NCBI GenBank assembly: GCA_934525325.1
Contig: CAKSZE010000081.1
Location: 1-5,448 of the forward strand
Length of the DNA: 5,448 nt
Direction of reading: 5' to 3'
Source: an uncultured Faecalibacterium sp.
GTDB lineage: Bacteria; Bacillota; Clostridia; Oscillospirales; Ruminococcaceae
Positions 1-4,908 of the stretch are shown in pieces. Position numbers and translations under genes: made by a program. Each line of letters begins with the position of its first letter. Position 1 is the first letter of the stretch. The notes below the pieces were generated by a model that saw only the letters and a program-made list of their open reading frames with translations, had not been told where the DNA came from and did no database searches.

Positions 1-125
1 TCTCCCTCTGCCACGCTCAGGTGGTAGACGATGGTGCCGTCCTCGCGGGGCTCGTCCACCGTGACCTTGACGGCGTCCTTGTCCTCCACGAGACCGCGGG
101 CAACTGCCAGCAACAGCTCCTGCAT
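1..125 (-). CDS. khpA: KH-domain RNA-binding protein KhpA (YlqC family), partial
   Basis: Only the first 41 codons are in the window; the gene continues past the left edge. The N-terminus begins MQELLLAVARGLVEDKDAV and continues with an acidic strand and a VYHLSVAEG stretch, which matches the opening of the small (about 75-80 aa) KH-domain proteins next to rpsP in Firmicutes. The GxxG RNA-binding loop that would prove the family lies outside the window. In other Firmicutes KhpA works with KhpB as an RNA-binding pair affecting cell division and small-RNA biology; that role is inferred here from family and position. The ATG at 123-125 is preceded by a strong GGGAGGG ribosome binding site (133-139) 7 nt away. 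It starts 17 nt after the rpsP stop, so it is almost surely co-transcribed with ffh and rpsP. rimM and trmD would be expected further downstream. Confidence 0.85.
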   Translation of the reverse strand, partial: MQELLLAVARGLVEDKDAVKVTVDEPREDGTIVYHLSVAEG

Positions 126-142
126 GAGTCAGCCCTCCCTAC

Positions 143-385
143 TTACAGAATGTTGGACTTCTTCAGCAGGACACGAACGGTATCAGTGGGCTGAGCGCCG
201 TTAGCGATCCACTGCTTTGCCTTCTCGGCATCGATCTTCACCTCAGAGGGCTCCTTGTTGGGATCGTAAGTGCCGATCTCCTCGATGAAGCGGCCATCGC
301 GGGGGAAGCGGCTGTCAGCAACGACAACACGGTAGAAGGGAGCCTTCTTGGCGCCAACGCGGCGCAGACGAATCTTAACTGCCAT
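143..385 (-). CDS. rpsP: 30S ribosomal protein bS16
   Basis: An 80-residue protein starting [19 protein letters not shown], followed by the conserved [22 protein letters not shown] region. This is the standard bS16 signature, and the length (about 80-90 aa) is normal. bS16 binds 16S rRNA and is needed for assembly of the small subunit body. The ATG at 383-385 has a good ribosome binding site, TGGAGGAT on the minus strand (about 393-400), and no in-frame alternative is better. It lies 69 nt downstream of ffh and 17 nt upstream of khpA, the usual ylxM-ffh-rpsP-khpA order. I see no convincing separate promoter in the 69-nt gap, so it is probably expressed from the ylxM promoter, with a small hairpin in that gap. 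Nothing about the protein is unusual. Confidence 0.98.
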   Translation of the reverse strand: MAVKIRLRRVGAKKAPFYRVVVADSRFPRDGRFIEEIGTYDPNKEPSEVKIDAEKAKQWIANGAQPTDTVRVLLKKSNIL

Positions 386-424
386 AATAGATATCCTCCA
401 AAAATTGTTGTATTTGATATATGT

Positions 425-446
425 TACAAACCCCGCCGGGGTTGTA
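425..446 (-). other. GC-rich hairpin in the ffh-rpsP spacer
   Basis: On the minus strand TACAACCCC pairs with GGGGTTTGTA around a 3-nt loop, giving a 9-bp stem with one bulged T. It begins 9 nt after the ffh stop codon and ends 40 nt before the rpsP start. The sequence after it is mixed A/T (ACATATATCAAAT), not an uninterrupted T-tract, so it is not a standard intrinsic terminator. It could be a weak attenuator, an RNA-processing site, or a 3'-end stabiliser that lets rpsP-khpA be expressed at a different level from ffh. The structure is seen in the sequence; the role is inferred. Confidence 0.45.
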
Positions 447-454
447 TACCGTTG

Positions 455-1810
455 TTATTTCAGTCCGCGGAAGGCGTTGGGGTTGCCCATCATGCCGCCC
501 AGACGGCGGGCAAAGCCCTTGGGGCTCTTCTTGAACTGCTTCATCATCTTCTGCATCATCTCGTACTGCTTGAGCAGCTTGTTCACGTCCTCTACGCGGG
601 TACCGCTGCCTGCGGCAATGCGGCGCTTGCGCTTGGGGTTGATGATGGAAGGCTTTTCCCGCTCCTCTTTGGTCATGGAATAGATCATGGCCTCGATGCG
701 GTCAAAGGCTTTATCGTCGATCTGGCTGGCATCGATGCCGGATGCGCCGGGCAGCATACTCAGCATTGCGCCTGCGCCGCCCATTTTGCGGATCTGGGCG
801 AACTGCTCCAGCATATCGTTCATATCGAACTTGTTTTCCATCAGCCGCTTGGCGGTCTCCTCGGCGGCCTTTTCGTCGGCGGCATCCTGTGCGCGCTCGA
901 TCAGGCTGAGCACATCGCCCATACCAAGGATGCGGCTTGCCATGCGGTCCGGGTGGAACACATCCAGATCATCCAGCTTTTCGCCGGTGCCCTGGAACTT
1001 GATGGGCTTGCCGGTAACGGCCAGCACGGAAAGTGCTGCACCGCCGCGGGTATCGCCGTCGGTCTTGGTGAGGATGATGCCATCCACGCCCACCGTCTCG
1101 TTGAAGGTCTTGGCCACGTTGACGGCATCCTGACCGGCCATGGCGTCCACCACCAGCAGGGTCTCATCCACGGGAACGGCGGCCTTGACGTCCACCAGCT
1201 CCTGCATCAGCACTTCGTCGATCTGCAGGCGGCCTGCCGTATCCAGAATGACGATGTCGTTGCCGTAGTCCTTGGCGTGCGCCAGCGCCTTGCGGGCGAT
1301 CTCCGGCGGCTTTGCGCCGGGCAGGGTGAACACCGGTGCACCGGCCTGTTTGCCCACCACCTGCAGCTGGTCGATAGCCGCAGGGCGGTAGATATCGCAG
1401 GCCACCAGCATGGGGCGGCGTCCCTGCTTGATATAGAACTTGGCAAGCTTTGCCGCGTGGGTGGTTTTACCGTTGCCCTGCAGGCCGCAGAGCATAATGA
1501 CCGTCTGGCCCTTGTTCTTGATGTTCAGGCGGGCGGCTTCGCTGCCGCCCATGAGGGCTACCAGCTCCTCATTGACGATCTTGACCACCTGCTGGGCGGG
1601 GGTCAGGCTCTCCATGACCTCCTGACCCATGGCGCGCTCAGACACCTTTGCGCAGAAGTCCTTGGCAACCTTATAGTTGACATCAGCTTCCAGCAAAGCC
1701 ATCCGCACCTCGCGCATGGCGGCCTTGATATCTGCCTCGGTCAGCTTTCCGTGACCGCGCAGCTTTTTGAATACACCGGCAAGGCGGTCGGTCAAGGATT
1801 CAAATGCCAT
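455..1810 (-). CDS. ffh: Signal recognition particle protein Ffh (SRP54 GTPase)
   Basis: A 451-residue protein, full length for Ffh (about 440-460 aa). It binds 4.5S/6S SRP RNA and signal sequences emerging from the ribosome, and docks with FtsY at the membrane to deliver nascent membrane proteins. The order is an N domain (about 1-90), a G domain (about 100-295) and a methionine-rich M domain (about 300-445). Visible GTPase motifs are the P-loop GLQGNGKTT (109-117), DTAGRL (190-195), TKTDGDTRGGAAL (248-260) and GTGEKLDDL (274-282). The SRP-RNA binding helix-turn-helix of the M domain is clear: RRIAAGSGTRVEDVNKLLKQ (396-415), followed by a Met-rich helix. The P-loop has Asn at the position that is usually Ser or Ala. 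The ATG at 1808-1810 has AAAGGAG (1820-1826) 9 nt upstream. It starts 26 nt after the ylxM stop, so the two are translated from one mRNA. Confidence 0.98.
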   Translation of the reverse strand: MAFESLTDRLAGVFKKLRGHGKLTEADIKAAMREVRMALLEADVNYKVAKDFCAKVSERAMGQEVMESLTPAQQVVKIVNEELVALMGGSEAARLNIKNKGQTVIMLCGLQGNGKTTHAAKLAKFYIKQGRRPMLVACDIYRPAAIDQLQVVGKQAGAPVFTLPGAKPPEIARKALAHAKDYGNDIVILDTAGRLQIDEVLMQELVDVKAAVPVDETLLVVDAMAGQDAVNVAKTFNETVGVDGIILTKTDGDTRGGAALSVLAVTGKPIKFQGTGEKLDDLDVFHPDRMASRILGMGDVLSLIERAQDAADEKAAEETAKRLMENKFDMNDMLEQFAQIRKMGGAGAMLSMLPGASGIDASQIDDKAFDRIEAMIYSMTKEEREKPSIINPKRKRRIAAGSGTRVEDVNKLLKQYEMMQKMMKQFKKSPKGFARRLGGMMGNPNAFRGLK

Positions 1811-1836
1811 TGTGCGGTGCTCCTTTCAAAATTCGA

Positions 1837-2220
1837 TCAGCTTTCGTTTGCTTCATCCATCGAGCGGATGAGCTCCAGCATTTTTGTCAGCGTTTCCACA
1901 TACTCCGTGGTGGTGATATTGGCGCGGGGGCCGGTGCACTCGAACCGGGTGTCGATGACCAGCTGTTCCAGCTGTTCCAGCTTCTGCTGCACCCGCCGGT
2001 AGCGGGCTGCAAAGCCTACCTTTTCTTCCAGCTCCTTCAGGGTGGTCTCGCCGTGCTTGATGGCGTCCCGTGCGCCCTGCCGGGTGATACCGAAGTTCTC
2101 GCCGATCTCGCTCAGCGAAAGATCATCGTTGTAATACTGGCGCAGCATCTCGCGCTGCTTCTGGGTAAGCACCTCGCCATAAAAATCCAGCAGATACCCC
2201 ATTTCCAGATCTTTTGCCAT
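1837..2220 (-). CDS. ylxM: YlxM/p13 family HTH protein, SRP-associated
   Basis: A 127-residue protein starting MAKDLEMGYLLDFYGEVLT. It has the conserved YlxM pattern: an LxDFYxxxLTxKQ start, a YYNDDLSLSEIGENFGITRQ helix-turn-helix (about 29-48), then a charged helical region with coiled-coil character (about 57-90). Family length is about 105-130 aa. YlxM is a sigma-70 region 4-like HTH protein almost always encoded just before ffh; in streptococci it has been linked to SRP function and GTPase regulation. Its C-terminal half (about 98-127) is variable. The reading frame stays open far upstream on this strand, but I choose the ATG at 2218-2220: it matches the family N-terminus, has a G-rich site (GGGGGT, about 2230-2235) at suitable spacing, and lies about 62 nt after the predicted transcription start. 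First gene of the operon. Confidence 0.95.
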   Translation of the reverse strand: MAKDLEMGYLLDFYGEVLTQKQREMLRQYYNDDLSLSEIGENFGITRQGARDAIKHGETTLKELEEKVGFAARYRRVQQKLEQLEQLVIDTRFECTGPRANITTTEYVETLTKMLELIRSMDEANES

Positions 2221-2289
2221 TGCTGTTGACCCCCGGTGCTCTGCTGTCTGTACTTGCTGTGTTGTAAAGTTTTTTTGCTTTACGGATGG

Positions 2290-2318
2290 AGTATACCAGA
2301 ACCCCTGCCCCTTGTCAA
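2290..2318 (-). promoter_or_regulatory. Sigma-A promoter of the ylxM-ffh-rpsP operon
   Basis: On the minus strand a perfect -35 TTGACA (2313-2318) is followed by a 17-nt spacer and the -10 TATACT (2290-2295), five of six matches to consensus. A TG one base upstream of the -10 (TGgTATACT) makes it an extended -10. Transcription should start near 2283, giving a leader of about 62 nt before ylxM. The -35 lies inside a perfect inverted repeat (2308-2322). Confidence 0.88.
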
Positions 2319-2322
2319 GGGG
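2308..2322. repeat. Perfect 7-bp inverted repeat over the -35 box
   Basis: CCCCTTG, one central T, CAAGGGG. The repeat is centred on 2315 and fully covers the -35 hexamer of the ylxM operon promoter. The symmetry is compatible with a homodimeric regulator binding site that would block RNA polymerase. Partial symmetry arises by chance because TTGACA contains TTG and CAA, but the flanking CCCC/GGGG arms extend it. No regulator can be named from this window. Confidence 0.4.
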
Positions 2323-2381
2323 ATTTTGGAGTTTTTTCTGAAATATCTGCCTGAAATTCGCTGTTTTTGCCAAAAGGTATC

Positions 2382-2411
2382 TTGACGCAGCCGGGGGCTT
2401 TGCGTTAGGAT
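2382..2411 (+). promoter_or_regulatory. Probable promoter of the cysK-like/MATE unit
   Basis: TTGACG (2382-2387), five of six to the -35 consensus, is followed by an 18-nt spacer and TAGGAT (2406-2411), four of six to the -10. An alternative -10, GATAAT (2409-2414), matches better but would need a 21-nt spacer. Transcription would start near 2418-2421, giving a leader of about 150 nt before the GTG start at 2572. It diverges from the ylxM promoter, with the two -35 boxes about 63 bp apart. It is weaker than the minus-strand promoter. Confidence 0.55.
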
Positions 2412-2433
2412 AATAGTGTTGTATCCCAATAAA

Positions 2434-2485
2434 CCCTCTCAGCCTCACTGCGTTCGGCAGCTCTCCCGAAGGGCGAGCTTTTTTT
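2434..2485 (+). repeat. Probable copy of a dispersed intergenic repeat
   Basis: The segment runs CCCTCTC, a short hairpin with arms CTGC/GCAG (2448-2460), then GCTCTCCC-GAA-GGGCGAGC and a T-tract. The architecture (CCCTCTC, variable small stem-loop, AGCTCCCCC-type stem, T-run) resembles short intergenic elements I associate with the genomes of Faecalibacterium and related gut Clostridia. Only one copy is in this window, so its repetitive nature cannot be shown here; the call rests on memory of the pattern. Confidence 0.35.
2460..2485 (+). terminator. Terminator-like hairpin in the leader (possible attenuator)
   Basis: GCTC (2460-2463) pairs with GAGC (2475-2478) and CCC (2465-2467) with GGG (2471-2473), with one T/C mismatch between them and a GAA loop. 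Seven T residues follow directly (2479-2485). This has the form of an intrinsic terminator but lies about 40 nt into the predicted transcript and 87 nt before the start codon of the cysK-like gene. It may attenuate the operon or yield a short leader RNA of about 65 nt. The stem is short and imperfect, so efficiency is uncertain. Confidence 0.5.
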
Positions 2486-2488
2486 GCT

Positions 2489-2515
2489 GCAAAAGGGCAG
2501 GTTCTGCTCTTTTGC
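2489..2515 (+). promoter_or_regulatory. 12-bp leader hairpin upstream of the cysK-like gene
   Basis: GCAAAAGGGCAG pairs with CTGCTCTTTTGC across a 3-nt GTT loop: 12 continuous pairs including one G-U. It starts 4 nt after the T-tract of the terminator-like hairpin and is not followed by its own T-tract. GCTGC at 2486-2490, overlapping its 5' arm, is complementary to GCAGC at 2457-2461, so an alternative pairing with the upstream hairpin region is possible. No known riboswitch or T-box signature is visible. Function unknown; a role in transcript stability or attenuation is inferred. Confidence 0.5.
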
Positions 2516-2558
2516 CAAAGTTTTCCCGAACACGGTCTGGCAGGGCGCATCCTCTTGA

Positions 2559-2565
2559 AAGGAGT
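2559..2565 (+). promoter_or_regulatory. Ribosome binding site fixing the GTG start
   Basis: AAAGGAG-type site (AAAGGAGT around 2558-2565) lies 7 nt before the GTG at 2572-2574. This decides the start: the frame is open for another 52 codons upstream, but no such site precedes earlier codons. Confidence 0.85.
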
Positions 2566-2571
2566 TCTTCC

Positions 2572-3483
2572 GTGCCGATCTACTCTAATTTTTACCAGAC
2601 CCTTACCACCGCCTGCCCCATTGTGGAGCTGCGGGGCTATGCCGCCGCCTGCGGGCTGAAGGGGCATCTGTACGCATATCTGGATTTTAACGGTCCCACC
2701 GGCACCGCCCGGGACGGTCTTGCCGAGGGGATGCTGGCGCTTGCCATTGAAAAAAAGCAGCTTGCCCCGGGGCAGCCCATCATTGAAGCGGCCTCCGGCC
2801 CCTTTGCCACTGCCCTGACGCTGGCAAGCCTGACCGCCGGGCACCCTATCGTGCTGGTGATGCCGGAGGATGCCCCTGCCCTGCGGCAGGAGTACCTGCT
2901 GCGGCTGGGTGCGCAGATCCGGCACAGCCCCGCCCGCAGCGGTCTGGCCGGGGCGCGGGCGCTGGCGGCGCAGACTGCTGCCGCAAACGGCTGGTACTAT
3001 ATGAACTGGCTTGCCAACGATGACAACCCGGAGTACCACCGCCGGGTCACCGGCCCTGCCATCGTGCAAAGCATTGCCCGGCAGAACCAGAGCCTTGTGG
3101 ACGCCATTACCATCGGGGTGGGCAGCGCCGGCACGGTGACCGGCGTGGGCGAGACCATCAAGGCATGGACGAACGATGTGCGCATCGTGGCGGTAGAGCC
3201 GTACGAAAATCAGGTGCTGGGCGGCGGGCTTACCGGCCCCCACGGCATCCCGGATATCGGCTACGGCATTGTGCCGGAAAACTACAACAGCTATGTGGTG
3301 GATAACGTTTCCGCCGTGGCAAGCCGGGACGCCCAGCGTGCCGCCCAGCAGGTACTGCGCACCGACGCCATCCCTGCTTCGGTCAGCGCCGGTGCTGCCC
3401 TGCACGCCGCCGCCCAGCTGCTGGCCAACTGCAACAGCCGCGCTGCACTGGCCATTTTCAGCGGACGTGCCAGCATCGTGTAA
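2572..3483 (+). CDS. Cysteine synthase-like fold-type II protein lacking the PLP lysine (putative pseudoenzyme)
   Basis: A 303-residue protein of the CysK/cystathionine beta-synthase fold, close to the usual length of about 305-310. Preserved landmarks are NPEYHRRVTGP (152-162), the glycine-rich phosphate loop and following GVG (GVGSAGTVTGVG, 182-193), IVAVEP (205-210) and GPHGIPDIGYGIVPE (222-236). The catalytic positions are changed. The motif normally NPGGSVKDR reads GPTGTARDG (41-49), putting Arg47 (CGG, 2710-2712) where lysine forms the Schiff base with PLP. SGNTG is SGPFA (75-79), QQF is NWL (145-147) and the GISSG motif is SVSAG (270-274). No other lysine sits near that site. Normal OAS-thiol lyase chemistry is therefore unlikely; a sensor, scaffold or partner-protein role is inferred. 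The GTG start has AAAGGAG upstream. The MATE gene follows after 38 nt. The frame is unbroken, so this is not a decayed gene. Annotation as active cysteine synthase would be misleading. Confidence 0.85.
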   Translation: MPIYSNFYQTLTTACPIVELRGYAAACGLKGHLYAYLDFNGPTGTARDGLAEGMLALAIEKKQLAPGQPIIEAASGPFATALTLASLTAGHPIVLVMPEDAPALRQEYLLRLGAQIRHSPARSGLAGARALAAQTAAANGWYYMNWLANDDNPEYHRRVTGPAIVQSIARQNQSLVDAITIGVGSAGTVTGVGETIKAWTNDVRIVAVEPYENQVLGGGLTGPHGIPDIGYGIVPENYNSYVVDNVSAVASRDAQRAAQQVLRTDAIPASVSAGAALHAAAQLLANCNSRAALAIFSGRASIV

Positions 3484-3521
3484 ACGGCTGCTTCCATAAA
3501 TAGGAAAGAAGGACGTTTTTC

Positions 3522-4850
3522 ATGACCAAGGACATGACCAGCGGTGCTATTACGCCGCTGCTGATCAAATTTACCATTCCGCTGGTGCTGGGCAACCTGT
3601 TCCAGCTCACCTACAACGCCGCCGACAGTATCATCGTGGGCAAGTTTGTGGGCGAGGACACACTGGCTGCCGTGGGCACCTCCAACCCCCTGATGACCCT
3701 TGCCATCCTGTTCATCAACGGGATGTGTCTGGGCGCGGGCATTCTGGTCAGCACCGCTTTTGGTGCGGGAGATACCAAGCTGGTGGAGCGGCAGGTATCC
3801 ACCACCGCCATTGCGGGCACGGTGTTCTCTTTGACCTTTTCTGCCCTGTGCGTGCTGCTGGCAGATCCGCTGCTGCGGCTGCTGCAGGTGCCCACCGCCA
3901 TTCTGCCCATTGCGGTGAACTACCTGCGCATCGTGTTTGCGGGGCTGATCTTCACCTTCTTCTATAACTTTCTGGCTGCCACCATGCGTGCGCTGGGCGA
4001 CAGCAAGAGCGCGCTGTATTTTTTGATGATCAGCGCGGTGCTGAACATTGGCGGCGACCTGTTTTTTGTGGAAGCACTGGGCTGGGGCAGCGAGGGCTGT
4101 GCCCTTTCCACCGTGCTCAGCGAAGCCGCCTGCTGCCTGCTTTGCGTGGTGTACATCCGCTATAAGGTGCCGGTTTTACAGCTGGGCAGACGGTGGCTGG
4201 TGTATGACGGCAAGCTGCTGCGCAAGACCGTAAGCTACGGCTGGGCCAGCGCCATGCAGCAGGCCACGGTGCAGCTGGGCAAAATTGCGGTGCAGGCCAT
4301 CGTGAACACCATGGGCGTCAACGCCATGGCAGCTTTTACCGCCGCCTCCCGCATCGACGACTTTGCCTACACCCCGCAGCAGAACATCGGCCACGCCATG
4401 ACCACCCTGATGGCGCAGAACCGCGGCGCGGGCAAGACCGACCGGGTACGGCAGGGCTACCACTGCGGGATGCGCATCGAGTTTGCCTACGGCATCCTGC
4501 TTACCGCCGTCTGCCTGCTGTTTGCCCAGCCCATCATCCGGCTGTTTGCCACCGACCCGGCTGTGGTGGATCTGGGTGTGCGGTTCTTGCGCACCAGCGC
4601 CCTGTTCTATATGCTGCCCGCCGCCACCAACGGAATACAAGGCTTTTTCCGCGGCATGGGCGATTTGAAGGTCACCCTGAACAGCAGTATGCTGAACATG
4701 GGCGGCCGTGTTGCCGCCGCTGCCCTGTTTGTGCTGGTGATGAAGATGGATATCGAAGCTTTGCCCTTCAGCTACGCGGTGGGCTGGCTGCTGATGCTGC
4801 TGTACGAGCTGCCCATGCTGGTGCGTTTTCTGCGCAGCAGTGAGATGTAA
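3522..4850 (+). CDS. MATE family efflux transporter
   Basis: A 442-residue, very hydrophobic protein of normal MATE length with about 12 membrane segments arranged as two homologous halves (roughly 12-210 and 235-435). Family marks are the N-terminal GNLFQLTYNAADSIIVGKFV (24-43), then RALGDSK (156-162) with NIGGDLFF (175-182) in the first half, and the matching FRGMGDLK (376-383) in the second half. It is closest to the NorM/DinF-like group common in Clostridia. Such proteins expel cationic drugs, dyes or metabolites using a Na+ or H+ gradient; the substrate cannot be told from sequence. The ATG at 3522 has AGAAGGA (3507-3513) 8 nt upstream and the N-terminus MTKDMTSGAITPLLIKF is typical of the family. 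It lies 38 nt after the cysK-like gene with no terminator between, so co-transcription is likely. A strong terminator follows directly. Confidence 0.95.
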   Translation: MTKDMTSGAITPLLIKFTIPLVLGNLFQLTYNAADSIIVGKFVGEDTLAAVGTSNPLMTLAILFINGMCLGAGILVSTAFGAGDTKLVERQVSTTAIAGTVFSLTFSALCVLLADPLLRLLQVPTAILPIAVNYLRIVFAGLIFTFFYNFLAATMRALGDSKSALYFLMISAVLNIGGDLFFVEALGWGSEGCALSTVLSEAACCLLCVVYIRYKVPVLQLGRRWLVYDGKLLRKTVSYGWASAMQQATVQLGKIAVQAIVNTMGVNAMAAFTAASRIDDFAYTPQQNIGHAMTTLMAQNRGAGKTDRVRQGYHCGMRIEFAYGILLTAVCLLFAQPIIRLFATDPAVVDLGVRFLRTSALFYMLPAATNGIQGFFRGMGDLKVTLNSSMLNMGGRVAAAALFVLVMKMDIEALPFSYAVGWLLMLLYELPMLVRFLRSSEM

Positions 4851-4853
4851 GAT

Positions 4854-4897
4854 AAAAAAACAATGCCGGAGCATCAACGCTCCGGCATTGTTTTTTT
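4854..4897. terminator. Bidirectional intrinsic terminator
   Basis: A perfect inverted repeat: CAATGCCGGAGC (4861-4872), loop ATCAAC, GCTCCGGCATTG (4879-4890). It is flanked by seven A on the left (4854-4860) and seven T on the right (4891-4897), so the full symmetry is 19 bp. Read rightward it ends the MATE transcript 4 nt after its stop codon; read leftward it ends upp transcription 11 nt after the upp stop. It serves both convergent units. Confidence 0.97.
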
Positions 4898-4908
4898 ATA
4901 GATATGTT

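Noticed and set aside
452..2002. 516-codon plus-strand open frame opposite ffh
   Set aside because: Shadow of ffh: His/Leu/Gly-rich composition, no recognisable domain, no ribosome binding site, and ffh on the other strand has all its conserved motifs.
2365..2519. Ten-base sequence TTTTGCCAAA present twice (2365-2374 and 2510-2519)
   Set aside because: Only two copies, partly explained by hairpin symmetry in the second one, and too short to distinguish from chance.
2416..2571. In-frame open extension of 52 codons upstream of the cysK-like GTG start
   Set aside because: It begins at a GTG on the predicted transcription start with no ribosome binding site, encodes a Cys/Arg/Ser-rich peptide unlike the family, and spans the leader hairpins. 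The AAAGGAG before 2572 and the CysK-like N-terminus favour the shorter form.
2419..2571. Known riboswitch or T-box in the cysK-like leader
   Set aside because: No T-box TGGNACCGCG-type sequence and no SAM-riboswitch core could be found; the leader is also short for a T-box.
2221..3405. Long minus-strand open frame continuing upstream of ylxM through the cysK-like gene
   Set aside because: Antisense shadow in GC-rich DNA. It crosses a near-perfect promoter, its sequence is low-complexity (Gly/Ala/His/Arg-rich), and the YlxM family N-terminus begins at 2220.
2572..3483. cysK-like gene as a decaying pseudogene
   Set aside because: No stop or frameshift in 303 codons, a good ribosome binding site, conserved structural motifs and normal length; the changes cluster at active-site motifs instead of being scattered.
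4176..4877. 233-codon minus-strand open frame opposite the MATE gene
   Set aside because: It would start inside the bidirectional terminator and encodes a His/Gln/Gly-rich product typical of antisense frames; the MATE protein is clearly the real one.
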